The notes: generated from the letters alone by a model not told the origin. A DNA stretch of 20,572 nt from Mnemiopsis leidyi (GCA_000226015.1 JH153300.1:242696-263267), one strand, 5' to 3'. Positions 1-10,480 are shown, counted from the stretch's first letter. Program-made: numbers and translations.

Positions 1-102
1 GGATTGTAGAGAGCCAGGATTGTAGAGAGCCAGGCTTGTAGAGAGCCAGGATTGTAGAGAGCCAGGATTGTAGAGAGCCAGGCTCGTAGAGAGCCAGGAT
101 TG
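1..102. repeat. 16-bp tandem repeat with AAB higher-order pattern
   Basis: Six full units of 16 bp (consensus ggattgtagagagcca) plus six bases of a seventh fill the window edge, so the array probably continues to the left. Units 3 and 6 differ from the others at the start (ggct instead of ggat). The order is therefore A-A-B-A-A-B-A, a 48-bp higher-order period, which suggests the array last grew by duplicating three units at a time. Confidence 0.95.
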
Positions 103-117
103 AATGTTTGTCTAGAT

Positions 118-335
118 ATTCGTGGCTGAGTGGCACAGAGCTCACAGCATCGAACTTCCATTCGGGAGGTCCCAGGTTCAAATCTCTGCGCTGCCCAGCC
201 ATAGGGTGAGCGTCTTTGACGCTCTGCTAAGGACTCCGATGGGTCTACGCAGCCTCCCGGTCGACTCAGCCAAATGAACGGAAAACCGTGATTGAGGGTA
301 AAATGACTAGCTACGCTTGTAGTTTTCTTTTAACT
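118..335 (+). mobile_element. tRNA-derived SINE (head plus body)
   Basis: An RNA polymerase III A box (tggctgagtgg, 123-133) and B box (ggttcaaatctc, 175-186) lie about 50 bp apart, as in tRNA heads with a long variable arm (Ser/Leu type). A perfect 7-bp-stem hairpin follows the head (gagcgtc/gacgctc, 208-224), then a non-tRNA body ending in a T-rich stretch near 322-334. The acceptor stem does not pair, so this is not a functional tRNA gene. I saw no clear target-site duplication and no second copy, so both ends are approximate and the family is unknown. Confidence 0.7.
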
Positions 336-1339
336 ATGAAGTGGTCACAAATATAATATATAACCATCCGTTTTTTGATAATTGTCAAGATAAAATCATT
401 TAACGGACTATAAATTACCCAATAACGATAGCCAACGGCCTTGTTTGAAAGACTTCTACATCTACCGAATGCTTTTGTAGTTCCGTGGTTTCGTTTTGAC
501 CAAGAGGGGAAAAATGATCCAAACAGTGGCAGAAATAGTCAAATCAATTACGTTATTGTAAGGGTAAAGTCCGACACCCAAATGCGATGGGGCTCTTAAG
601 TCTTAAACAGCCTGTTAGAGGTAGAAAATACTTTCAATGATAATTGCGATACCAGTGGTTTTGGAATTGAATTTAGGAGGGGAAAAATTTTTCTCTAAAG
701 CTGTTTCAGACATTCTGAGGAACCAACTGCTACTGATTACCGAACTTGACAGTTCTTTTATAATACTGAGTAAGCAATAGAATGAGTCTTTTGAAAACCC
801 CTTCCTCCCCATCGCTGTTTGATAATGTGAATGAACCCTTATTTGATACTCCAGCCCCAGGCGTGTTTTATCTGTGCTTATTTTTGCTTATTCCTATATT
901 AATTGATGATGAGTTCTTAAAGTTTATCATCATTTGCGCCTTGAAATTGGCTAAAAAGGATTATGTCTGAAGTGCTTAGAAAGTTTAAGTTGTACTATCA
1001 AATAATATCGGATCGAAAAATATCTTGTTAGATAATGACAGTATCCAATAAAAACCCATGAATAAAACCGACTTCGAAAATAATTGACATTAGCTGACAT
1101 TAGCTGGCATTGATTGACGTTGCAACCGCCCCCCCCCCTCCCTCGGGGTGAATGAGTTGTAACGGCCGATCGCATTCCAAGCAATGATGTCATTGTGTTA
1201 TAGTATAGGTAATTTTATCGCGTAAAATCACGCGTTTTGTACAAAGATAAATCCGTAATTTTATGTAAATTCGTGATTTCAAAGATAAATCCGTGATAAA
1301 ACCGTGAGCACCGATTCAATAGTAACACAATCTAGAAAG
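336..1339. other. Intergenic DNA, no gene seen
   Basis: The frames are short and unconvincing. Small features only: three decayed copies of a 10-bp unit around tgacattagc (1084-1113), a run of ten C (1129-1138), and a twice-repeated aaagataaatccgt at about 1242-1295. No splice-flanked open frame or recognisable domain was found. Confidence 0.6.
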
Positions 1340-1394
1340 TTTATATGATAAGACGCGATTATATTTATATGATAAGGCGCGATTACGTTTATAG
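1340..1394. repeat. 24-bp tandem repeat, about 2.3 copies
   Basis: The unit starts tttatatgataag, continues with (a/g)cgcgatta, and recurs at 1340, 1364 and, in part, 1388. The spacing is exactly 24 bp. There is no coding or regulatory reading. Confidence 0.8.
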
Positions 1395-1850
1395 TAGATA
1401 AAGGTAAAAAAAAGCTTTTTGACGAGGCAGGGGGCTCGGTCTAACTGTTATATACAATATATATATATCTATATGAGCAATGTATGAGCAATGAAATTAA
1501 AACAAATATTTTAGTAATTTATTGTTGACTCATACTATTTTTATCAATAATCGTTGTCAGGAGAGGGTTCCAAGTTTATAAGGATTAACTTCATAACTTT
1601 TAAGTAGATTTTGGCTTCACTGGCTTCGGTTCTGGAAAATCTCGGCCGCCGGTTGTGTGCGTGATCCACAGTCCGCTAGCAATTAGTGATCGCTGGTCAC
1701 ACGTCGATAGTTCATGCTACAGTGCTGGTCGCACGCCAACAAACTGTCAGATTCAATATTAATGTGATTGTGATGGCTGGTAGGTAGGTGACCGTAGTGC
1801 TCTCTCGTTCCTGCATTCTTCATCTGGACCTTTCTGACTGTTGCTCCGCT

Positions 1851-2306
1851 CCGACCGTGGGAAAGTCAGCCACTGCTCTTGTAACAGCTACTCCATAAGT
1901 CAAACAGAGCTCCTAGATTGGTTCTCGTCTCGTCTCCTCCTCTCCTATTGGCCGATTCTTCCAAATGGCTATAACGTGTGCCGTCGGGCCACCTGGACCG
2001 CCTGATCATCCCGCACCTTTAATTTAATCATTGTGATCCTAGCCTGGGAAAATATCCCTTTAATTTGTTTTTGTTTAGATTTCGTACTGTGGTATTAAGA
2101 AAATTGCATCATTCTACCGAGGCTCCGTGACAAATGGGTCGTGGGAAAAGCTGAGAGGAGGGTGTGTTACCCGTGTCGCTACAGCTACAGGGGAACAAGG
2201 ACCGGCTAATCTCGTCACCGTGGGAAAGTTTTCTTGGAGGAAGTAGGCCGGCGCGTGCCGGCTATCTATTTCCAGATAGGCGGAGGGGCGCGTGCCGGCT
2301 GTAAGT
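1851..2306 (+). promoter_or_regulatory. Candidate Notch-response / Hairy-feedback module
   Basis: Three perfect CSL (Su(H)/RBPJ) consensus sites CGTGGGAA lie at 1856-1863, 2140-2147 and 2219-2226, all in the same orientation. Two inverted CCAAT boxes (ATTGG at 1917 and 1947) are exactly 30 bp apart. Two copies of GGCGCGTGCC (2250-2259, 2287-2296) are, on the other strand, GGCACGCGCC, matching the Hairy C-box GGCACGCGMC. A good splice donor (gct|gtaagt) follows at 2301. The mix of an activator site for Notch signalling and a repressor site for Hairy/Hes proteins suggests a feedback-controlled enhancer or promoter. The sites are seen; the function is inferred. Confidence 0.55.
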
Positions 2307-2325
2307 GTCTCATTATCCTGTAGGC

Positions 2326-2384
2326 GAGGAGGAGGAGGAGGGGAGAGAGGATGAAGGAGGAGGAGGAGGAGGAGAGGGGGAAAA
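2326..2384. repeat. Purine (GGA)n tract
   Basis: This is an almost uninterrupted G/A run on the + strand, mostly GGA triplets, broken by one T at 2352. It may act as a GAGA-like or triplex-prone element, but nothing beyond composition supports that. Confidence 0.85.
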
Positions 2385-2444
2385 TTTTTGGTAAAACCAA
2401 AAAACTCACCGATGGTAAATATTGCAACACTATCTGTTATGGTA

Positions 2445-2950
2445 ATTGTATGTGGTGTCCGGTTTGTCGTGCCTGAAACTGATTTTCGGTGTCTGGTATG
2501 CAGTGTTATATGTGTGTTGTCCGGTATGTAGTGTCCGGTATGTGGTGTCCTGCATGTAGTTTACTATATGTAGTGTTCTAAACGTGGTGTCCGGTATGTG
2601 TTGTCCGGTATATGTGGTGTCCGGTATGTAGTGTCCGGTATGTAATGTCCTCTATGTAGTGTTCTATATGTAGTGTTCTATATGTGGTGTCTGGTATGTG
2701 TTGTCCGGTATAAGTGGTGTCCGGTATGTAGTGTCTGGTATGAAGTGTTCTGTATGTGGAGTCCGGTATGTAGTGTTCAATATGTAGTGTTCAATATGTG
2801 GTGTCCGGTATGTGTGGTGTCCGGTATATGTGGTGTCCGGTATGAGGTGTCCGGTATGAGGCGACTGGTATGAGATATCAGGTATGGTGTGTCCGGTTTG
2901 CGGGCTCCGAATTCAGATATGTGGTGTTCAATTGTCCGGTTTTCAGTTCC
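2445..2950. repeat. 14-bp minisatellite
   Basis: More than thirty diverged units of about 14 bp with consensus ggtatgtagtgtcc run head to tail. Some units are expanded to 16 bp by an extra tg/ta (ggtatatgtggtgtcc). Subfamilies with gttc and gtcc endings alternate in blocks. Because 14 is not a multiple of 3, any open frame through it cycles through three peptide registers. The array is not coding. Confidence 0.95.
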
Positions 2951-3949
2951 AGTGTAGATAGGGTGTCCAGTAAAGTTTCAGTTAATTTTCATGGTTAGTG
3001 TGAAAATGATAACCACATCAAGAGTGAAATATATCAATATGTGGTTTGTTGCAGTTAAGACTAAGTTCGCAATTATCACAATAGATTAACAAACATCGGG
3101 TTATTAGCCTTAATGATTTCGAAACATAACGAGAACCACTATGCCGTTGCTGAACCTAAATTAGATGATGGACATTTATGTCAGTCTGTAGATCTTCCAG
3201 AAATTTATTTTAGAATAGGATAGTCGCAATGTACATGTTTTTCTGACTTTTTGAACTATTTGAAGGGATTTTACAGCTATAGTAATAAGCTGGGAATACG
3301 ATTAGTGTTTAACCTAAGAGACTAAAGTCCGTGACTTAAAATAATTCCGTTAAAAATAGTCTTTGTGTTTCCATTAAGGATCTTTTATCGTTTTCTAAAA
3401 TTAAAAATGATTAAAAGTAATCAAGAAAAAATACGTTTTCAGTCAAAGTTTGACATAATCTTTCAAAATAGAGCTTCAAGTTCATTTTTCGTTTTCCCAA
3501 ATTGAAAGTTTTATTGCTAATTTCAGCACTTTGAAACTAGAATGGAATGGCTTGAGGTGTGTTTCTCTAAAAGTTATTGTTTAGAAAAAGGGTTTATATT
3601 ACGACTAACGCCCTGGATTAAACAGCTAATAATAGAATGGGTTCAAAAATAGAAAATGTTCGGGAATGTTTATTGTTGTTGAAAATGTCAGCTGATGATG
3701 AACACAGAATACATTTTTTGTAGATGTTGACTTTGAAGGCAATCAGTACATCCCTTAGTGATGAATAATTCCATAACAATAACATTTGCCCCTGAAATTA
3801 AACCTAAACAACCCCACGATTTTCACGTTCTCAATTTTTTCTCACAAACGTCAAAATCGGGCGAAAGTCTCCGGCGGGATAGAGATAGAATGAGAGTTGA
3901 GACGATCACAATAGTCTCTTCTGAGCGGAAAGAACGTCTACTCACGTCC
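2951..3949. other. Intergenic DNA, no gene seen
   Basis: AT-rich sequence with no supported exon. A single relaxed CSL match (TTCTCACA, 3839-3846, minus strand) lies just ahead of the E-box cluster. Confidence 0.55.
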
Positions 3950-4375
3950 CGCACGTGCTCAGTAGCTGCTACACGTGCTAGCCTCCCACAATGATTATTC
4001 ACACCTCAGCTACCTCTTCCGCTGTCGATCTTCTCCTCTCTTAACAATGACTATTCAGTTTTAACGTCCCGCGCGAGAAATACCACGTGGCACGATCACT
4101 GCACGTGGTGTATTATCTGTTACCAAGACAACTGACTGTAACATGCACATAACAATCACGTGTCATCTCACGTGGCATATTTTCAGGTGTTTGTTCTGGG
4201 TGGTCTAGGAAGAACGACGGATGAGAAGGCAAAGACAATACGAGATGAGAGAGGAAACAAGTGACAGGTGAGTTGTAAACAAGGCATAAGTTGTGAAAAC
4301 ATTCAAACATCTACTCTACCTGGTGGCAGGGCGTTTGTTCTCTAAACATGCTGTCAATTTGTTGGTCACGTGATT
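3950..4375. promoter_or_regulatory. Cluster of seven CACGTG E-boxes
   Basis: CACGTG occurs at 3952, 3972, 4084, 4102, 4157, 4169 and 4367, which is seven palindromic sites in about 420 bp where about 0.1 is expected with uniform bases. Several are in close pairs (20, 18 and 12 bp apart). Class B/C E-boxes of this kind are bound by Hes/Hey repressors and also by USF, Myc/Max and MiT/TFE proteins, so the binder cannot be told from sequence. Given the neighbouring hes gene, an autoregulatory element is plausible. Confidence 0.55.
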
Positions 4376-4439
4376 TACGTCGTGTGAGACAAGCACGGCT
4401 GGCCGCGTCAAATCCTATACTGTTTATTCCGGGTAGTCA

Positions 4440-4827
4440 CCTCTGCTAGTCTATACTTCTCCTGACCTCCTGTCAGTTTCCACATCAAACTAAAACATCG
4501 GTTTTAAGTTTGCCGTTGTTTAACTCAAATTGGAGTTTATATCGATTCTAAAGTTGATTTTCGGTCTTTTTAAAGTTCAAATTGTTAGAGCCCAGTGTTA
4601 TTTTTTGAGAACTGGTAGTAGTAGTTCAGCGGTTCTCACAGCCAGTTCCGGATTAGGTGGCCAAGTTACCGATCTAACAAGCTCCACTCCGTCACACCTC
4701 CATCACTCCTTTCTCAACGCTCCAGTCAACCTGCTTGCAGAGCTGTTACTGTTGCCTGACTTTTCCCACCAGACCGTGCTTGCTGCGTGCCCCGCCGCCC
4801 TGCTCGCGTGTCCCAGTGCAGACCTGT
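4440..4827 (+). other. Possible upstream non-coding exon ending at a donor
   Basis: The segment directly downstream of the E-box cluster becomes more GC-rich and stays open in one frame up to a good splice donor (gacct|gtaagt, GT at 4828). The open frame has no ATG, so if transcribed it would be untranslated leader. A relaxed CSL site (TTCTCACA, 4633-4640) lies inside it. It could be a distal 5' exon of the hes gene or chance. Weak support. Confidence 0.2.
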
Positions 4828-5413
4828 AAGTACCTCCTTGTCTGAGTGCGGCTAGCAAGGCGGCCCGGTGGCACGCTCTTTCTACTTCAATACTCTATAG
4901 ATACTGTTGTAGCACAAGTGGCAGTGAGGCACGCACTTTGTTTTTTCACAAAGAGTTCTGCTTGTCTTCAGGACTAGGTGGAACAAGGGAAGTTGCCAGA
5001 AACAGTACTTATTATTCGGACAAACAACGGGAACAGTGCCGCACCTTTTAAAGATGTGCCACGAGAGCGCGAGGCGTGTGATTTAGACTTGTTTCAACCT
5101 GCTCATTTATCTGTTGATATTAATGTTTGTTGCGGGCAGTCTTCTGAAAATTTTTAAGCGAACGCTGTATCTCCTAAACAATGATTCTTTAGAAAAACGT
5201 TCATTTTATCCGCACACAAACGACCGACTCCGCCACACATGGCGGACAGCTGCCTCCCCAATAATCAATACCAGCAATATTTGTTGCACGCCGCCTCCCC
5301 CCAACCAGCAATGGCCGTTACGAAGTACGCTATAGTTCAGTTCACACGACTCGCGTCCCAGTAACCTTGAGGCGGTTGATTCAAACTGTGGAAATCAGAT
5401 TAGCCGCTAGGAG

Positions 5414-5421
5414 CGTGGGAA
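5414..5421 (+). promoter_or_regulatory. CSL (Su(H)/RBPJ) consensus site
   Basis: Perfect CGTGGGAA on the + strand, in a locally GC-richer block. It is an isolated match, so its support comes mainly from the locus-wide excess of the motif. Confidence 0.45.
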
Positions 5422-6978
5422 GAGGAGAGTGAGCTGGAGAGTAGCTGAGTAGAGCAGTGTTGTGATCAGACCCCTTGGAGGCCCGCCAGCCTCATCCTTC
5501 TCGTTGTCCTATCCTCCCAGACAAACAGTCAACTTGGTTTGTTTTTCTTCCCGGTCGACTAACGATTTGTTGAACATTTAGCTGATTTCTCTAAGGTTAA
5601 TGTTAATGGTTTGTTGGTATTGTATTTTGACAGTCAAATCGAGTTTTTAATATCGAAATTTGTTATTGTTAGCTTCTCAGTTACACGCCTTTAAGTTATC
5701 TTAAATCGGCTAGAGATTTTTGATTCATTACTGTAACATTCTACCTGCAACAGTGTCCGGACCTTCTGAATATTAGGTTGCTGCTCTGGTTAAACGAGGC
5801 ATTGTGTAAATAACTCTCAGTCATGTTCATTTTGATTAAAGTTTTGTTCTCTAGCGATAATCAATTTTGGTTTCGCTTGGCTAAATCAAATTAACGTAAT
5901 CTTGCCTTCATCGTTAGCCTCAAAATTAGCGTATTTCTTTTGATAGAGTAATATTGTAAAAATAGAATCACCTAGGGTCACGCATACAGTTCCTCTCATG
6001 TTTCGTTTTTTAATTTCTTCCTTTAATCCACCATCTGAGTAATGCCATCGCTCGCTACCGGATAAGAATTTATCGACTTATATTAAGTATTCGTTCACAT
6101 ATATTTCTATCCGGCATTCTACAATGATACCCAAGAAGCATTATCAATTTATATCATTCCTGAATTCAAGAGATAGGAATGTGGTCTTCGAGAATTCTTC
6201 CCCACAGTTCGGAATATAATTGTTGTTCTAGATAAAACACAAGGTTTTACGTGGAGAGGAGATGGTTGGATAATTGATAGCCTTCAAGTTCAAAACAGTG
6301 TTAGTTTTAACTCATGTGGCAAGATGGCTTAGAATGCCCAGCAAAATTGTAACAAATAAAAAGCTTTGCGCTCCCTATAAAATGTAAATAAATTTATATT
6401 CCAGAAATTCCCTTCAGAACCGAACTGCTGTTATCATAAATAAAACTTTAAAATTCGTTTAAAAGGCATGCACAGTCTTTCAAGAGATTTGAGTCTCGCA
6501 GCAAACTTAATTCTGTAACTTCGTCGGTTCTTTTACACCAACTAGAATAAGCCCAGTGAGAGATGGTTTTGCATAATCAGTAAAGGTCTACCGATAATTT
6601 TGTGTATATTTACATTCAGGGCAAATTTTTATTAAAAGGGCTTCGATCACTGTGAAAAATTTTGGAAATAATTCATTTTTTAAATGTTGCAAAAGATTTG
6701 CGATGTATTTATTATTATCGGTTGCGTAATGGGCAGATTAATGTTTCAGCAAGCGATGACGATTTTGCATAGATTTTTTATATTATTCTCGATAAATCCG
6801 ATTCAATTGGAAAAGCTTTAAGCTCACAACGATTAAAAACTGACCTTTTGTACCCTAATTGTGCCCAATATTTCTCGCCCCTGCATTAAAACGGATAAAA
6901 TTTACTCTTTTCTGCCACAAAATATCCGGGTTGAAAATTCAAATTGCCTCCAAAAACCAATGCGGAAAACGGTTTTCG

Positions 6979-7053
6979 TTACCTTGGAGATTTATTCAAT
7001 AGATACTGTTACCTTGGCGATTACAACAACAGTTACTTTTACCTTGACGATTG
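6979..7053. repeat. Three accttgg(a/c)gatt copies at 30-bp spacing
   Basis: accttggagatt (6981), accttggcgatt (7011) and accttgacgatt (7041) lie exactly 30 bp apart, with diverged DNA between. This looks like an old 30-bp tandem repeat in which only one part of the unit has been kept, or a phased binding-site array. Confidence 0.65.
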
Positions 7054-7280
7054 ATACCAGGTTCCCCGGCACTAACTGGCCGTTACCCAGTTCCCAAACA
7101 AACGTTACGTCTCACCTACCTCTCTCTCTGATGTCCAACAAAACTTTCCCACCTCCTCTTCCTCCGCACGCATCCTGTCTAACAATCCAGGCTCCATAGC
7201 AGCTGATTAGAAACTGATTATAACCACCTCCTGATCCACGGTGGTGGGCCACCTGAGATCTCCTCGCTCTCTGTTTAGAT

Positions 7281-7445
7281 TGATTGGTCACGTGATGTAT
7301 CCAGGTAGTTGTCATGGTCACGTGACAAAGGTTCTAACAATGGCGAGACCTGGTTAGCCGGGCATCTTGTTAATCCTGTTGGAGGAGGTACGGTTTCAGT
7401 TAAGTGGTTTATACGGTGAAGGGTTGTTAGATGTCACACGTGACG
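7281..7445. promoter_or_regulatory. CCAAT / E-box group
   Basis: An inverted CCAAT box (ATTGG, 7283-7287) abuts an E-box (CACGTG, 7289-7294). A perfect ten-base palindrome GTCACGTGAC follows at 7317-7326 and another CACGTG at 7437-7442. The 13-mer ttggtcacgtgat here (7284-7296) is also present at 4362-4374. Confidence 0.45.
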
Positions 7446-8170
7446 AGAGTAGAACTGACTGTGCCATGAGTGTAGAATTTAATAGATCAAGATGCGATTG
7501 GTGAATGGGCCCGTTGGGACAACGAAGGTTTGAGATTTTTTCTCGAACTTCTAACAAAAATGGATTTAGTTTTTAAATGGTTTGAATTAGTAAAATCGAG
7601 ATTCGAGGTTGGCGACATTAATCTATAGAAAGATTGTATTTATCAATTCAATTTTAACAGAACAGTTTTATACCGATGTTAACTTTACTTGATTCCGAGA
7701 TAAGACCTTAAAAAGTCTGCCTTACTAAGTTTGATAACACGAAATAGGGTAATCTTTCTGCTTATCAATTGATCGTTTTTATCGTGGTTTGATGTTCGGC
7801 TGTTAATATCAATGCTGTTATCCAATTGTCCTCTGCTTGACCTTTCCTTCGTGGTGCAACGTAAGTCAAGTTATCCACCGTTCTTTTGGTCCTCCTCTTG
7901 AATAACCCATTTACCTCTACACATAGCCCCTTGATGTCTTGTTATTCAACCTAACCGTACCTTTCTCCATGTCTTATTATTTTATAAAACTTTACCTAGT
8001 CCCATGTTTTGTTATTTTCCCACAGCTGAACAAACAAATGTCATTCCAATCTGTCAAAGACGGTTACTGGCCTGACTTTGTCCTAACTCTCCCATTTGTC
8101 GGTCGTGTCAAGCCTCTCTAACCATCCACCAGCTTCCTGAACAACATCACCCCCTCTAGAGTAGGTCACT
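7446..8170. other. Non-coding, no supported gene
   Basis: A strong acceptor-like string (ttttcccacag, ending 8025) precedes a 27-codon ATG frame (8038-8121) with no recognisable domain and no partner exon. The same string contains a CSL match (TTCCCACA, 8017-8024), so it can be read either way. Nothing else stands out. Confidence 0.45.
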
Positions 8171-8360
8171 CTCAAGAACTTTCCCACGGCCTCGCTTGCA
8201 TATCTCTCCTAAATTAAGTTACGGTGCTCGAAATGCCGAGCCTTGAGACAGCAGGAAGGCGAGCCTATCACCGTTGCGTGTTCTGGTCACGTGGTTTTGG
8301 CGGACAAATCAGCGGTGAGCGTGCCGGTGACGTGACGATTTTTTGGCCAATCGGTGAGGA
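8171..8360. promoter_or_regulatory. CSL + E-box + CRE-like + CCAAT group
   Basis: In order: a CSL site on the minus strand (TTCCCACG, 8181-8188, part of the longer AACTTTCCCAC shared with other sites), CACGTG (8288-8293), a CRE-like TGACGTGA (8328-8335) and a full NF-Y type GGCCAATCGG (8345-8354). The combination resembles a promoter or enhancer, but there is no obvious TATA box or start site next to it. Confidence 0.45.
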
Positions 8361-9724
8361 GTAAATTTGTTTTTAGAGGAGACAAGTGCGTGCTGCTGCG
8401 TCGTCCGGGCTGGTTATTCCGCCAAAGGAGGAATTTCCCAGGCTCAGAAAATTACAAAATTTTCGCTCCCCGAGCCCTAATGTTGATTAAGGTAATTTAG
8501 ATAAAAGTAGGTGGTAATATGTCGTGTGCCCGCTCGTGCCATTGGTTTTAGAAGAGTAAGAAGTTCGAAAAACGTCAATATATCGACACGATTGAACAGG
8601 TCATGGTTCATAAATAGCACTGACTTTGGTCAGCTTTTTATAAACCTTTCCACTGAACAGAGTGGCGTGTTTGCTCCCGAGGTTTCCCATTAATATGGAA
8701 ATGAGAACCGGGGGAGTTTTAAACTCTTACTGATTATTCATTTTGATTAAATCGGTGAGGTGTAGATAAAAGCGATTGCCCCAACAGTCTATCAGCTTCA
8801 ATATCAGCTTCAATAAACCAGTCTTAGAACCTTGCGATTCCGATGAAAGCTTCAATTTTTTCATTTCAAACAAGATGAAGTCACGTCTGCTGCACAAATT
8901 TTTACAGTGATTAATTTTGAAACACATTTCTAAGATCTGACGCCGCAAGTGGCAAAGATTTCCTGTAAACATTATCATCTGGCCATGTGCTAAAATTCGT
9001 TCATGACATCTGACCCCAAATTTAAGAAATTACAGCGCTAATTTGGGTGCCCAACTTCATGCACTTCCAATTCCAAATATGATCCTGCATCATGTGGAGA
9101 ACTTGTCCGAAGATTACACAATTCATCCTCTTTGATTGACGATGACTTGTTTTAAATATCAAAACCTAATTTCATTTCGAATACAAGCAATATCTTTGCA
9201 AGAGGGAATGTATTGATGAACTTTGCTCTTCCATTCCTCAATCTCCGTGTCTCGTTTCTGAATCAACTGTCAAGACGGTCAAGTGAGGACTCAGGTTGGT
9301 CACTCTTTTAACATCAGTGAAGCTGTTTCTACAACACCAGACTTTTCATTAGATGAGATGCAATTCTACGAAGGTGGGAACTCTTTGAGGAAGTTCCAGT
9401 CGCATTTGCCTTGTTATGTTGCGCCAATATGCGCTAATGTCTCGAAGTCAATTAACTTTCAATTTCGTCCTGGAAATTGAAAATACTTGCTTCGTCATTG
9501 CTCCATTAATTAAAGTTGTTAATTTGTGGGCTGCTATTTCTGAGACATCTTCCTGTATAAAACATCTTCGGAATGTAGATCATTCACACTTATGAACCGA
9601 TATATAACAGACCTCTCAAGTTCTTGGCATTCTACACCCGTCTTACCATTAGCTTTTATCACCAACATTTCATATTTGATAAGCAGCAAACCACAGTGAC
9701 TCACTTCTTACCTAATTCCGCGCG
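8361..9724. other. Intergenic DNA, no gene seen
   Basis: No splice-flanked or recognisable coding segment. The open frames present begin at non-ATG codons or have no domain signature. No repeats of note. Confidence 0.5.
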
Positions 9725-9825
9725 CGCCGTCCTTTAAATCAAGCCTTCTGATTGGCCAGTTCCCACGCTCACGCTGACCAACGAGCGAGCTGGAAAGTTT
9801 TCTCACGGTCGCACGACACGAGTAA
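9725..9825. promoter_or_regulatory. Paired CSL sites next to a CCAAT box
   Basis: A full NF-Y site (ctgattggcc, 9748-9757) is followed at once by two CSL sites on the minus strand: TTCCCACG (9760-9767) and the permitted variant TTCTCACG (9800-9807). Their starts are 40 bp apart. An N-box-like CACGAG (9817-9822) closes the group. This looks like a compact Notch-responsive promoter or enhancer about 2.4 kb upstream of the hes start codon. The sites share orientation, so this is not the head-to-head SPS arrangement. Confidence 0.55.
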
Positions 9826-10480
9826 TTAGGTGGAGCAAGAGCTCAGGAGTTCGTCATTAGAGATCGTGCGAACTGGACTAAGCGTCGTCGTCGTGGTCCT
9901 GGGTCCAGCTCGTGCTGCCGTGTTGTTGCGGAAATGTGCGGTTATCCTTCTCTCTCTCTCCAGGCTTCTCCGACCGGAACAGCCTGGCGACCGCACGACG
10001 CGGACATCGCAACCACCAGATCCACACCTTCCTTCGCCGTTTAACACAGATTACCTTGTCTACCCTTGATAAACTGTTACCGATATCTTTACCGTACTTA
10101 TCTCGCAGTATCCAGCTTCATGCTTCGGCTGTCTGGCCACCATTAATACCTCCAGATTAGCGGTCCATTAGGATTTGAAACTAACTGCACCTTGATATAT
10201 AGACGTTTCCAATGTCCATTAGGGGCCGCACCCCATGCCCCAGACTTCAGAGTCAGGTCAATGGAGCTGTAACTCTGAGAGGTATTCGCACCCTCTCTTT
10301 GATAAGTAGGAACAATTCATCAATGGTGGAGGTGCTAATATATCTCGCAGTGCCATATCCCTCACCGTTCCAGAAAGACTTTGTTTTATCAATTCATTAG
10401 GACGACGCGTCTCACAGCCACGATTCCCAATTTTCGCATTAAAAGCTCGTCCGCCAGGTCCAGCTTTGTGCCTCGGAACT
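9826..10480. other. GC-richer block downstream of the CSL pair
   Basis: About 9830-10070 is open in several frames on both strands, which is typical of GC-richer DNA rather than of a gene; the + frame there has no ATG. It might be transcribed leader if a start site follows the CSL pair. From 10070 to 10480 no feature is seen. Confidence 0.3.

Larger units (their letters stand above)
4834..7280. other. Long non-coding region with scattered sites
   Basis: No exon can be supported. Visible items are one perfect CSL site (5414-5421) in a GC-richer block around 5.33-5.53 kb, three phased accttg-type repeats at 6979-7053, and an extended CSL-like half site on the minus strand at 7142-7152. The rest is AT-rich and unremarkable. 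Confidence 0.5.

Noticed and set aside
1-102. CRISPR-like array
   Set aside because: The units are directly abutting 16-bp repeats without unique spacers, in animal DNA.
123-186. Functional tRNA gene
   Set aside because: The A and B boxes are present, but acceptor and T stems do not pair and there is no proper 3' end. A SINE fits better.
2140-2226. SPS-type paired Su(H) sites
   Set aside because: The two sites point the same way and are 79 bp apart. The SPS needs head-to-head sites 15-17 bp apart. The same holds for 9760/9800 and 19271/19341.
2673-2873. 66-codon open frame rich in Cys, Val and Trp
   Set aside because: It is the translation of the 14-bp minisatellite. The peptide repeats only because the DNA does.
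6861-7199. 112-codon open frame, Thr/Pro rich
   Set aside because: It starts at GTG with no initiator ATG at its head. Its Thr-rich part is the 30-bp phased accttg repeat. No splice partners.
9826-10160. Overlapping open frames on both strands
   Set aside because: Simultaneous openness of several frames reflects GC-richer DNA, and the + frame has no ATG. Kept only as a possible leader.
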